Positions 43,151-51,976 of a DNA stretch of 64,000 nucleotides are shown one piece after another. This stretch comes from Actinotignum schaalii FB123-CNA-2. Its GTDB lineage: Bacteria > Actinomycetota > Actinomycetes > Actinomycetales > Actinomycetaceae. Under the pieces are notes generated by a model. It saw only the letters and a program-made list of their open reading frames with translations, was not told the origin of the DNA and searched no databases. Numbering within the stretch: position 1 is the first letter of the stretch; the number at the start of each line of letters is the position of its first letter. Where the stretch lies: contig NZ_KE150262.1 of assembly GCF_000411135.1 (NCBI RefSeq), forward strand, positions 498,770 to 562,769. The letters run 5' to 3'. A program made the position numbers and the translations under genes.

Positions 43151-45196
43151 ATGACCCAGCCATCGGCCGCGTCCACATCCGCTACGCGTTCCGCTTCCGC
43201 CACGCATCCAAAACCCACCCCGCATATTTCCCGCTTCGCCGCCTTCCGCCCGCGCTCGCTGCGCTTTTCTGAGGAACATATCCACGCCTACCCGAACCGG
43301 CCCCTCGCATTCCTCCTCGCCATCACCCGTGAAAATGCCGGGCTGATCGCGCTGACCACGCTGATCGCTTGCCTAACCTCGGTGGCCAGCGTGGCCCAAA
43401 TTCACTTCGTCGGGAAAATGCTAGATTCCGGGCTGGAGCACGGTATCACCGCTGAGCTCCTCGCTCCGGCAGGGGCTTTCGTCGTCGCCACTCTTATCCT
43501 CGCGCTCACGCTCTGCACGGAAATCCCCGAAAATATGCTGTGGATGCGGGCAATGATCCATCCGCAGCGCACCCTCGCCGCCCGGCTTTTCCCGCGCCGC
43601 ACCAATCTGGAGATGCAAACGGGCGACGTCGTCTCCGTGCTCAACTCGGATACCTATATGGTCGGTTCGATGCTCATTAATACGCCGGCCACGATTGCGT
43701 CGTTCCTCTCCTTCGGGCTGGTGGCGGTGCTCATGATGCGGATGAGCGTGCCCCTTGGCCTCGCGGTGATTATCGGCCTGCCGCTGGTTATGGCGGTTGT
43801 CTCCTGGATTTCCCGTATCATGGCCAAATGGCGTGAACCGTTGCGCGAAGAACAGGGCAAACTGACCACGCTGGCCACGGACGGCGTGGTCGGGCTGCGG
43901 GTGATGCGCGGCGTTGGCGGGGAAGATTACTACAATGCGCGCTACCGCGAACAATCGGAAGCGGTCAAAAAGGCCGGTTTCGACGCCGCCCCGTCGCGTG
44001 CCCTCATGTCCACCGTGACCAACGGCGGCCCGCTTATTTTCCAGGCGGTCATCGTGACGGTGGGCGTGAGTATGTTGCTCAGCGGGCACCTCACCGCCGG
44101 CGAACTCTTCGCGTTCGCCGGCTATTGCGCCATCCTCTCCATGCCCATCATCATGTTCGCGAGCTTCGCGGCAACTGCGGTGGCTGCCTGGGTGAGCGCC
44201 AAGAAAATTACCCGCGCGCTCGCGGCCGAACCGCTCCTGCCCGATACCGGCACCGTGATCCCGCCTGCCTGGCACGCGGTTTCGCTGTACGACGCCGCGG
44301 CGGAGCTGCACATCGAAGCCGGGCGCTTCACCGCCGTGGTGGGCGCGAACGTGGAGGAGGGCACCGCGATTGCGGCGCGGCTCGCGCGGATGAACGACGA
44401 CGCCGATATCCGCCTGCGCTGGCCCGCTCCGACAGCTAACGGTGAGCCGGGCGAAGGGCCCGCCGCCGGCAAAGCGCCCACCCCGGGCGAAGCCCGCGCC
44501 GCGGATATTCCCTTGGACGAACTACGCGCCCATATCCGCTACTCGGGGCCGGTCGCCGATCTTTTCGCTGGCACTCTACGCGAAAACCTCCAGGGCGAGC
44601 ACGCCCCGGAGGTGCCAGCCCGCACCCTCGCCCAGCTTTTCGAGGACTATTCGAGCGGACAGGCCGGCCACCAGCATGCCCCGGCGGATACCAGTGCCGA
44701 TGATCGGCTCACCTGGGCGCTGGCCACGGCTCAGGCTCGTGATGCCGTGGATTCGCTAGGCGGCTTGGACGGCACCGTCACCGAGCGCGGCCGCAATGTT
44801 TCGGGTGGCCAGCGCCAACGCCTGGTGTTGACCCGGCTGCTGGCAAGCGACCCGGACATCGCCATCCTCGTGGACCCTACCTCCGCGGTGGATTCCCACA
44901 CCGAGGCTCGTATCGCCGCGGCCCTATCCCAAGCCCGAAAAGGGCGCACCACCGTAGTCGTTTCGGCATCCCCGCTGGTGCTGGGGGTGGCTGACGTCGT
45001 CGTTCTTATTCGCGACGGCAAAGAAATCGCGCGCGGCACGCACGCGCACCTACTCGACCACCCGGACTACCGCCGCATCGTGGTGCGGGAAACCGGAGAA
45101 GAACCGCAACCCGGTGAAACCGGATCCGCGGCACGGCCCGCCGCCGCAAACCGCGCCGCCGCGAAAACCCCGCAACCCGGAGAGGAGCTGGCATGA
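43151..45196 (+). CDS. ABC exporter half-transporter with degenerate ATP site
   Basis: 681 residues from the ATG at 43151 (after GAGGAA). A six-helix exporter membrane domain (about 40-350), then a nucleotide-binding domain. The Walker A region reads VGANVEEGTAIAARL with no GKS/T, the Q-loop glutamine is missing (IRYSGP), Walker B ends ILVDPTS with Pro for the catalytic Glu, and the H-loop histidine is Ser. The signature VSGGQRQRL is intact. The extended linker GEPGEGPAAGKAPTPGEARA is unusual. This is the non-catalytic partner of a heterodimer with the next gene, which it overlaps (ATGA). Confidence 0.88.
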   Translation: MTQPSAASTSATRSASATHPKPTPHISRFAAFRPRSLRFSEEHIHAYPNRPLAFLLAITRENAGLIALTTLIACLTSVASVAQIHFVGKMLDSGLEHGITAELLAPAGAFVVATLILALTLCTEIPENMLWMRAMIHPQRTLAARLFPRRTNLEMQTGDVVSVLNSDTYMVGSMLINTPATIASFLSFGLVAVLMMRMSVPLGLAVIIGLPLVMAVVSWISRIMAKWREPLREEQGKLTTLATDGVVGLRVMRGVGGEDYYNARYREQSEAVKKAGFDAAPSRALMSTVTNGGPLIFQAVIVTVGVSMLLSGHLTAGELFAFAGYCAILSMPIIMFASFAATAVAAWVSAKKITRALAAEPLLPDTGTVIPPAWHAVSLYDAAAELHIEAGRFTAVVGANVEEGTAIAARLARMNDDADIRLRWPAPTANGEPGEGPAAGKAPTPGEARAADIPLDELRAHIRYSGPVADLFAGTLRENLQGEHAPEVPARTLAQLFEDYSSGQAGHQHAPADTSADDRLTWALATAQARDAVDSLGGLDGTVTERGRNVSGGQRQRLVLTRLLASDPDIAILVDPTSAVDSHTEARIAAALSQARKGRTTVVVSASPLVLGVADVVVLIRDGKEIARGTHAHLLDHPDYRRIVVRETGEEPQPGETGSAARPAAANRAAAKTPQPGEELA

Positions 45197-46944
45197 TCCT
45201 TCCCATCGCATCGCGCCGTTTTTCCGTGCGTGCCCTGGCGCGCATTGTCCGCGGGCGCCTGGGCGAATTCAGCCTGGTCGTCGGCCTGCAATTAGTGGCG
45301 GCCATCGCGGCGGTCATTTCACCCATCGTGATCGGCCGCGCCATCGATATCGCCGGCCACCCGGAAGCCGCGAGCCGCGCGGCCGGGCTCATCGCCCTCA
45401 TGCTCGGGGCGGTCGCGGTCCATACGCTGTTCACCTTCCTCGCGGATCTGCGCGCGGAATACTTCGGCAACCGGGTCTTCGCCCAGCTGCGCGACGGCGT
45501 GGTGCACGGCATCACCCACCTGCCCCTTGACCTGGTGGAAAGCGCCGGCTCCGGCGATCTCCTCGGCCGCACCACGGACGATATCACCCGCGTGCAATTC
45601 TTCATCCAACGCGGAATTTCCAGTCTCGTGGTGCTGGTGACCACCGTGTGCGTTTCGCTGGGCGCGGCGCTCTTGGCGGCCCCGGCCCTCGGCTGGACGC
45701 TATTCCTCACGGCGCTGGTCACGGCGGTAGTGCGCTGGTTCCTGCGCCGCATCGTCCCGGTTTTCCAGTCCGGGAGCGCGGTGCGCGCGGCTTTCGCCGG
45801 CTCGGTTTCCGAAACCGTCACCCAAAAAACCACCGTCGACGCCCTCAACCTGGGGCGGGTGCGCCTCGGGCGCCTGGACACCTTCATCGAGGAACACGTG
45901 CGCGTGGAAACCTACGGCCCGGGGATTGTATGGCTGTTCCGCGCCGGCGTGGCGCTCACCGTGTGGCTGCCGGTCCTGGTCACGCCCCTGGTGGGCGCGC
46001 TGCTCATCCCGCGCGGCGCCGCGACCCTCGGCCAGGTCATCACGGTCACGATGCTCGCGATCCAGCTAGCCGGCCCGCTCGAAGAACTCGGCTGGTTCAT
46101 CACCGAACTCCAGTATTCCCTGGTGTCCTTCGCCCGCATTTTCGGGGTGGATACGGTGCCGCCGGAGTCGCGCCCCGACGTACCGCGCGGAACCGATGTT
46201 GAATTGCGCGGGGTGCGTTTCCGTTACGGCCGCACCATTAACGACGACGCCCGGCCCAGCGAGCCACGCGCCTACGCGCTTAAGGGCGTGGATCTGGAGG
46301 TGCGCAGCGGGGAGCACCTGGCGATTGTGGGGCCGTCCGGGGCCGGGAAATCCACGCTGGCCCGGCTGATCGCCGGAATTAACCGCCCCGAATCGGGAAC
46401 GGTGCGGATTGGTGGGGCGGATGCTTCCCGGATCCGGGAGGATCACCTGCATACCACGGTGTCGCTGGTGACGCAGGAGCACCACGTGTTCGTGGGAACG
46501 GTGGCCGATAATCTGCGCATGGCTCGCGCGGATGCCAGCGAGGAGGAAATGCGGGCCGCGCTCGCGGCGGTGGAACTGGATCTGCCTTTGGAGGAGCGCC
46601 TGGCGGGCGGGGCGCGCGAGCTGTCACCCGCGCAGGCCCAGCAATTGGCGCTGGCCCGCATTATTGTGCTGGACCCGCAGATCCTTATTTTGGACGAGGC
46701 CACCGCGATGCTGGATCCGAATGCGGCGCGTTCGGCGGAGCGCGCCCTGGCCCGGGTGCTGGAAGGGCGCACCGTTATTTCCATCGCGCACCGGTTGTAT
46801 AGCGCGCATTCCGCGGACCGGGTGGCCGTGATGATCGACGGGCGGGTTGCCGAGCTGGGCAGCCACGATGAGCTGGTCGAACGCGGCGGGGAATACGCCC
46901 GGCTGTGGGAGATGTGGCAGGCGGTTGATGTGCCGGAGGTGTGA
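45193..46944 (+). CDS. ABC exporter half-transporter with intact ATP site
   Basis: 583 residues, exporter membrane domain (about 15-310) plus nucleotide-binding domain. Walker A GPSGAGKSTLARL, Q-loop LVTQEHHVF, Walker B ILILDEAT and H-loop SIAHRL are all intact, but the signature is LSPAQAQQ rather than LSGGQ. With the partner's missing Walker A and intact signature, exactly one composite ATP site should be active. Substrate unknown; drug or peptide export is typical. Confidence 0.9.
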   Translation: MILPIASRRFSVRALARIVRGRLGEFSLVVGLQLVAAIAAVISPIVIGRAIDIAGHPEAASRAAGLIALMLGAVAVHTLFTFLADLRAEYFGNRVFAQLRDGVVHGITHLPLDLVESAGSGDLLGRTTDDITRVQFFIQRGISSLVVLVTTVCVSLGAALLAAPALGWTLFLTALVTAVVRWFLRRIVPVFQSGSAVRAAFAGSVSETVTQKTTVDALNLGRVRLGRLDTFIEEHVRVETYGPGIVWLFRAGVALTVWLPVLVTPLVGALLIPRGAATLGQVITVTMLAIQLAGPLEELGWFITELQYSLVSFARIFGVDTVPPESRPDVPRGTDVELRGVRFRYGRTINDDARPSEPRAYALKGVDLEVRSGEHLAIVGPSGAGKSTLARLIAGINRPESGTVRIGGADASRIREDHLHTTVSLVTQEHHVFVGTVADNLRMARADASEEEMRAALAAVELDLPLEERLAGGARELSPAQAQQLALARIIVLDPQILILDEATAMLDPNAARSAERALARVLEGRTVISIAHRLYSAHSADRVAVMIDGRVAELGSHDELVERGGEYARLWEMWQAVDVPEV

Positions 46945-47023
46945 GGATGAAAGGGTGAGGCGCGAGTGCGCTCCGTGAGGTGATCAGCTCTAGTTTGTGC
47001 TTCGCGCCGCCGGGCCGGGGAGG

Positions 47024-47288
47024 TTACCGCTCGGAGCTGAGCCTATCTGCGCGGCTGAGGGCGTAGCGGGCTAGCGCCGTCGTCGTTCCAACCCAGAGAA
47101 GCGCGAACACGATATCCGCAGCCGCCGGTGCGCGCATCCACTGCACGTGATACGTGAGCGGGTTGCAGCGCGCGATGACCTGGAGGTACGCGGGCGCGGA
47201 GCTGAGCTCGTAGAACAGCGGGGCGGAGAGGACCACCGGCAGCGTGGTGAAGGTGGCGAGCATATCGCGCGCCGCGTAGCTGTTCAGC
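47024..47288 (-). pseudogene. ABC-2 type permease, C-terminal remnant
   Basis: The frame encodes LNSYAARDMLATFTTLPVVL followed by SAPLFYELSSAPAYLQVIARCNPLTYHVQWMRAPA and a final membrane helix, the typical end of an ABC-2 permease (DrrB/NodJ type). The N-terminal two thirds are missing; the frame abuts the end of the DsbA-like gene. It has no ATPase partner. A deletion relic. Confidence 0.65.
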
Positions 47289-47291
47289 CCG

Positions 47292-48446
47292 TTACCCCGC
47301 CGCGTCTACCAGCGCTTTTTCGAGCTCAATCGTATTGGTGATTGCGGTGAGTGGCTGGTAGCCGGTGCTCGCGGTGCCGTTGATAATAATCGCGGGGGTG
47401 CCGCGCAACCCCAGGGTTTCTAGCCCCAAGGATTCTTGGGCGGCAATGAAGCTGGTGGTTTCCGCGCTGTCACGCGCGGCCCGGAAAGCTTCCACGTCCA
47501 AGCCCAGCTGGGTGGCGTAAGCGTCGAGGTTCTCGTTGGAGAACATCGACGGTGCTTTGTCAGGGTCGTGGCCGGCGGCAGCTGCGCCGTCGAAAAGAAG
47601 AGAAGAATACTCCCAGAACTTGCCCTGCAATCCGGCCGCGTGCGCGGCGGCGGCTGCGCGATCACTGGACACGGTGTCTTTGAAGATCGGCACCTGCACG
47701 TACGCGAGGTAAATATCGCCCTTTTTGGCCAGCTCCAGGAGCTGCGGTACGGATTCGGCGTGGAGTTTATTGCAGAAACTGCAAGCGTAATCGGAGTAGA
47801 TCGTGACGTGCACGGGGGCCTTCGGGTCCCCGGCGGTTTGCCCGGAGGCAGTTTCCAGCTGCGGCAGGGCCTGGAGCTGGGTGCGAATCTCATCGGGCTG
47901 GGTGGGAATGTAATCCTGACCGGCAACCCAGCCACGCTCCGTGGCGAGCTGGGTGTAGCGCGTCTCAACGGGTCCGGGCGTGGTATTCGGGAGGGATCCA
48001 GGCCCGCCCTGGCCCGGAGAGTCTTGCCCCGCGCCGCCTGCACCGGGAGTGGCCGGCGCGGTAGCTGTTGTGGTGGGATGTGCGGCGCCGCCCCCGAAAC
48101 GCCCGTTGGACGAACCGAGGGTCAGCAGCACCGCGAAAACTACCAGGGCAATAATCGCCAGCACGGTGATCATCACCCAGAATCCGCGGCTGCTGGGATG
48201 CTGTTCTTCTTCCCCAGCAGGCGCGGGAGGTGTGGAAGGCGGCCACGCCGGGCCGGCGCCGGTACCAGCGCCCGTGCCGGTAGCTGAGCCAGTACCGGTG
48301 CCTGTGCCAGTACCGCCGCCCGCGGCTGCACCGGCGTTCGGATCCGGGCCCACGCCCGCACCCGAACCCGCCGCTGCGGGCGTACCGTACTGACCCTGGA
48401 ACCCAGATTGGCCGCGATCCACGGAGTCAGGAGTTCCCTGGCTCAT
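47292..48446 (-). CDS. DsbA-like thioredoxin-fold protein, membrane anchored
   Basis: 384 residues. The N-terminal 85 residues are Gly/Thr/Ala/Pro-rich and cytoplasmic, with one membrane segment about 92-113, then a linker and a DsbA-type thioredoxin fold. The active site is C222-S-F-C225 in DYACSFCNKLH, and the cis-proline loop is GLRGTPAIIING. It probably oxidises or isomerises disulfides of exported proteins. The start overlaps the macrodomain stop (positions 48,446 shared). Confidence 0.88.
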   Translation of the reverse strand: MSQGTPDSVDRGQSGFQGQYGTPAAAGSGAGVGPDPNAGAAAGGGTGTGTGTGSATGTGAGTGAGPAWPPSTPPAPAGEEEQHPSSRGFWVMITVLAIIALVVFAVLLTLGSSNGRFGGGAAHPTTTATAPATPGAGGAGQDSPGQGGPGSLPNTTPGPVETRYTQLATERGWVAGQDYIPTQPDEIRTQLQALPQLETASGQTAGDPKAPVHVTIYSDYACSFCNKLHAESVPQLLELAKKGDIYLAYVQVPIFKDTVSSDRAAAAAHAAGLQGKFWEYSSLLFDGAAAAGHDPDKAPSMFSNENLDAYATQLGLDVEAFRAARDSAETTSFIAAQESLGLETLGLRGTPAIIINGTASTGYQPLTAITNTIELEKALVDAAG

Positions 48447-49327
48447 TATTCCTCCACCCAGCGCTCAATCGTGCGCACGAAATGTTCCGCATCTTCATCA
48501 GCGAAGATATCAAAGACCACCAGATTCACATTCGAGCGCGGATTCTGGTGCAGCCATTGCGCCACGGTATCCAGCGCGATCCGCGTGGCTTCCGCGAAGG
48601 GGAAATGCGAATGGCCGGTGGCCAGCGAGCAGAAGGACACCGAAGTAATATCGCCCTTCTCCGAAGCCAGGTCGAGGCAGCGGGTGTAGCAGCTGGCCAG
48701 CGCCGCGCGATCCGCATCGGTGACCTCACCTTCCACCGTGGGCGGCAGGGTGTGGAGCACATAGCGCGCCGGCAGGCGATACCCGCGGGTGAGCACCGCT
48801 TCGCCCGGTTCCAGTTCGCGATCCGACATCGAGTACAGCGTGGCGCAGTCATTGCGCAGCCACGGGCCAGCCTGGCCATGAATGGCCTGGTCAATGGAGG
48901 GCTTATTGTAATCGCGGTAGCCCAGCAGGTTGGGGCGCGCCCCGTTGACCACCGCGTCCACCACGAGTTCCCGCGCATCCCCGCGCCAGATCACGGTCTT
49001 ATCCCGGGCCGGGTATTCGGATTCCGGCATCATGTCAGAAATACGAGCCAGGTGGCGGGCCTCGGTGCGCCCCAGGTACCCGGACAGCCGGTAGAGCAGC
49101 ACGTCAATTGCGCGCGAGACCTCCTCGCTGACTTCTTCAGGATCGCGCTGGATGAGGCGGTGGTTGAGTTCGGTGAAGAGCTCCCGGTCGGTCATTTTCG
49201 CCAGGTTACCTTCTAGGCCGCCGAAGGCAATCTCAAAAAGTTCCCGGTCGGTGCGCTTCGAGGCGGCGGGCGCGGGCCACTCGTCGTCGAGCTTCAGGGC
49301 GTCGCGATATTCAGCTAGGTTGAGCAT
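48446..49327 (-). CDS. Zn-macro-type ADP-ribose hydrolase homologue lacking zinc ligands
   Basis: 293 residues. The N-terminal helical part and macrodomain (about 110-290) follow the layout of Zn-dependent macrodomains that remove ADP-ribose: IWRGDARELVVDAVVNGARPNLLG, then SIDQAIHGQAGPWLRNDC, then TRGYRLPARYVLHTLPP and SFCSLATGHSHFPF. The family motif C-x4-H-x-C preceding IDNxIH is replaced by Y-x4-K-x-S, so all three zinc ligands are absent, and NAAN is NGAR. It may bind ADP-ribose without hydrolysis or use another mechanism. It stops where the DsbA-like gene starts. Confidence 0.8.
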   Translation of the reverse strand: MLNLAEYRDALKLDDEWPAPAASKRTDRELFEIAFGGLEGNLAKMTDRELFTELNHRLIQRDPEEVSEEVSRAIDVLLYRLSGYLGRTEARHLARISDMMPESEYPARDKTVIWRGDARELVVDAVVNGARPNLLGYRDYNKPSIDQAIHGQAGPWLRNDCATLYSMSDRELEPGEAVLTRGYRLPARYVLHTLPPTVEGEVTDADRAALASCYTRCLDLASEKGDITSVSFCSLATGHSHFPFAEATRIALDTVAQWLHQNPRSNVNLVVFDIFADEDAEHFVRTIERWVEE

Positions 49328-49507
49328 TATTCTCCTTATTCTGGGTCCGAACAGGGTTCCCTAGTACAAGGGTACCGGGCAGGAGCGGTTTTCGTGTGCG
49401 TATGCACAGGGCTCGTGGCCGCGTGCGCCCGCGCCCGCCCCTGTGGATAACTTCGCGGTATCCCCGGGAATGCGTGGCCGCGCCGCCCGGCACGCTAACC
49501 TAAAGCT

Positions 49508-50341
49508 ATGACAACCTGGTTAACAACCGCTGAATTGGCCGAACGTTGCGGCACGGATACCTTCACTGCCCTCGCCGCCCTCGAACTTTTAGGTTTGGCC
49601 GACGGCGCCGCGCCCTCCCCACTCGCTTCCCGCCACGGTTTAGCTGATGAGGGGCGCGAAAGCGGGGCGCTGTGGCACGCGGACTCCGAGCGCTTGCTGC
49701 GCGCGGTTGTGGATACGGATGCGAGCGGCATTGGCGCCGTGGAGGCTGTGGATAACGAGGTGCAGGGTTTGTTGCCGCTTGCGGGCGTGGATGACGATGA
49801 GCTTGGGGGGTACGACGACGCCGCAGCCACTCCCGCTCCAGCCCCGGCGGCCGGGGGCGGTATCCCGGTCGGCAGCCCACGCCCGGGTTTTGCCGCGGTG
49901 CTTGCCACCGATGGGGCATGTTCGGGAAATCCGGGGCCGGGCGGCTGGGCCTGGGTGGAGCAGCTCAGTGGGGCGCGGAACAGCGGAGGCGCGGCCCGCA
50001 CCACGAATAATATTATGGAGCTGACGGCGCTTATCGAGGGTTTGGAATATGTGGCGGCCCAGCACGGCACCCAGGCACCGCTGCTTATTCGTGCTGATTC
50101 GCAGTACGTCATTAATGTGATGACGAAGTGGGCGCGCGGCTGGCGCGCGAAGGGCTGGAAGAAGGCGGACGGCAAACCGGTGAAGAACCGTGATCTCGTC
50201 GAGCGCCTCCTTAATCTTTACGAAGCCCGCACCGGCCGCACCGAAGTGGAGTGGGTCAAGGGCCACGCCGGCGATGCCGCCAACGAGCTGGTGGACTCCC
50301 TTGCCGTCACCCGCTCCCGCGAGTTTTCCCTCCGCGGCTAA
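49508..50341 (+). CDS. rnhA: Ribonuclease HI with N-terminal extension
   Basis: 277 residues. The RNase H fold (about 130-275) carries the carboxylates in ATDGACSGNPGPGGWA, NIMELTALIEG, RADSQYVINV and GHAGDAANELVD. It degrades RNA in RNA-DNA hybrids. The 125-residue N-terminal extension begins with a short helical segment (TTAELAERCGTDTFTALAAL) and ends in an Asp/Ala/Pro-rich linker that contains GTACGACGACGCCGCAGC (49,810). The extension is not a canonical hybrid-binding domain. Confidence 0.92.
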   Translation: MTTWLTTAELAERCGTDTFTALAALELLGLADGAAPSPLASRHGLADEGRESGALWHADSERLLRAVVDTDASGIGAVEAVDNEVQGLLPLAGVDDDELGGYDDAAATPAPAPAAGGGIPVGSPRPGFAAVLATDGACSGNPGPGGWAWVEQLSGARNSGGAARTTNNIMELTALIEGLEYVAAQHGTQAPLLIRADSQYVINVMTKWARGWRAKGWKKADGKPVKNRDLVERLLNLYEARTGRTEVEWVKGHAGDAANELVDSLAVTRSREFSLRG

Positions 50342-50544
50342 TCATTCGCAGCTGCCCCCACGTGCGGGTATCTGCGCGCAGGAAGCCCGTGCGTGGCCGG
50401 CCGCCGGTGACTTACCTTGCACCGCTACAGGCCATACGTAGCTCCACCCAGAACTCGGAAAAATCTCCTCTTCCTTCTCTCTCCGCGGCCGCCTAGGATG
50501 GACGAAAAACGCGGGAAGGACCAAGGGGAAACGGGGAGGGAACT

Positions 50545-50697
50545 ATGTCTACTCAAGGAATGCCACTACCAAAAGAAGGCCAGAAGCCCAATGCTGAGAG
50601 CTTGCTGGCCATTTACGAAATTGAGGAGATGATCGTAACAGGTAGTGGAGAAAGCTACTCAACTGCTCGTGACCTGCTCGAAGCCGCCCAGGCGTGA
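50545..50697 (+). CDS. Small protein preceding HEPN gene (candidate antitoxin)
   Basis: 50 residues, MSTQGMPLPKEGQKPNAESL through EEMIVTGSGESYSTARDLLEAAQA, acidic and probably helical. GGGGAGGGAAC gives a strong ribosome site, and a -10-like TAGGAT is at 50,495-50,500. It lies 42 bases before the HEPN gene in the same direction. Size, charge and position fit an antitoxin or regulator of that gene, but no antitoxin family is recognised. The 50,342-50,544 stretch shows nothing else. Confidence 0.6.
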   Translation: MSTQGMPLPKEGQKPNAESLLAIYEIEEMIVTGSGESYSTARDLLEAAQA

Positions 50698-50739
50698 GTC
50701 CAAATAGCGCCTTTATTCCCGCGTGAGAAGAATGAGACT

Positions 50740-51465
50740 ATGACAGATGATTGGCGCGCCATTGTCATTGAGCGTCTTTCCAGTGCCCGAATGAGTCCCT
50801 ACATGGAGCGCTGCGGGGGCAATCGTAAAGAGGCACTAAATCTGTATATCTGGCATGCTGGGTTAACGGCGGCTGTGCAAACGGTTCTTGGTATCACTGA
50901 AGTGGTTTTACGCAATGCTATTGACTGTCAGCTGCAGATTTGGAACCGGAATCATATTCCCGGCGCGTCTAGTTGGTTACTGCAGGAGCCTGCAGCGCCT
51001 TTACGGTCCTTGACTTCCCTCAAACGTCGAGACGCCCTGCGCAGAGCGATCAACCAAGCGAGTTCTCGATCAACAAATCACCGACGCTACGGACAGGTAG
51101 TAACTCACGACGATGTGTTGTCACAGATCATGTTCGGAATGTGGCGTGACCTACTCCCCAATCATCTCCCCGGAGCAAACCCTGAACTTGCACAAAACGT
51201 GAATCGAACTAGGCTTTGGAACGAAGCTTTACGTAACGCTTTCCCTCATATAGAAGATGAGGACGGGGCAATCACTTTCTGGCGAGTGGCTCACCTTCAT
51301 CGGCTTCGAAATCGAGTTTCCCACGTTGAGCCACTGCTCGACGTTAACGTCAAACATCAGATTCAAGAGGCCTTTGACCTTGTTGCTTCCATTGACCCGG
51401 CCATTGCAGACTGGCTGACAGGTGTCTCCAGAGTGGGAGCCGAATTGGCGAAAAAACCAAGGTGA
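50740..51465 (+). CDS. Abi-like HEPN family protein
   Basis: 241 residues, all alpha-helical in composition. The C-terminal RLRNRVSHVEP contains the HEPN ribonuclease motif R-x4-H (Arg190, His195); IEVVLRNAID-like and FWRVAHLHRLRNRVSH sequences are typical of Abi-like (AbiD/F, Abi_2) proteins, which are abortive-infection effectors that cleave RNA. It is preceded by a 50-residue ORF and followed by a hairpin. I infer a two-gene toxin-antitoxin or phage-defence unit; activity is not shown. Confidence 0.8.
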   Translation: MTDDWRAIVIERLSSARMSPYMERCGGNRKEALNLYIWHAGLTAAVQTVLGITEVVLRNAIDCQLQIWNRNHIPGASSWLLQEPAAPLRSLTSLKRRDALRRAINQASSRSTNHRRYGQVVTHDDVLSQIMFGMWRDLLPNHLPGANPELAQNVNRTRLWNEALRNAFPHIEDEDGAITFWRVAHLHRLRNRVSHVEPLLDVNVKHQIQEAFDLVASIDPAIADWLTGVSRVGAELAKKPR

Positions 51466-51479
51466 AAAGCGATTAGAAA

Positions 51480-51516
51480 GGAGGACCTAGCGGCGCTTAC
51501 GTCCGCTAGACCCTCC
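51480..51516 (+). terminator. Hairpin after HEPN gene
   Basis: GGAGGACCTAGCGG (51480-51493) pairs with CCGCTAGACCCTCC (51503-51516) in 12 of 14 positions, 14 bases after the gene stop. TTGG follows, so it is a weak terminator by sequence. Between here and 51,976 there is only the family 2 repeat and an inverted 15-mer (51,864-51,878). Confidence 0.5.
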
Positions 51517-51695
51517 TTGGACATGATGGGAGACCTTGTTCCCACCTTCTGCGTAATCAATTCTACCACCCCCGACACTCCTGGTGTCTAGGGTAATTTT
51601 TATAACACTGTGGTGTGCTATTTTTACCAAGACCGGTTCCGCTGCTCCTCGGAGTAGTCCAGGGCCGGTCCTCATTTTCTCCGCAGGGCACGGGT

Positions 51696-51794
51696 TGTTT
51701 TCCGGGGTGTACTGCGGATGTGGTACATGCGAAGTACACCTCGGACAACACATACCACCTCCCCAGATGCTGGTGTTATTGCTGAGGTTCGTGA
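51696..51794 (+). repeat. Dispersed palindromic repeat, family 2
   Basis: TTTTCCGGGGTGTACTGCGG, ATGTGGTACATGCGAAGTAC, ACAACACATACCACCTCCCC, AGATGCTGGTGTTATTGCTG. This copy has no family 1 neighbour. The 15-bp arms GTGTACTGCGGATGT and ACATGCGAAGTACAC match in 13 positions. Confidence 0.85.
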
Positions 51795-51976
51795 GAATCC
51801 CGCTCCCTTCCGCCCACAACGTGACGACGTCCGCGCTGGCCGGCGGCTGCGCCGTCGGCCTGAGCTGCGCCGTCGTACCACCACACGCCCGCACGCACGG
51901 TACCGTGCAACAGCGCCCGCCCGCGCCCACCAACCACCCCGCGCACCAACACCCTCATCTCCAGTAGAATCCCTCC

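Noticed and set aside
51487-51933. Minus-strand frames sharing SEVYFACTTSAVHPGK-like peptides among family 2 repeats
   Set aside because: The similarity follows from the DNA palindrome. Frames are broken differently on each side and lack ribosome sites.
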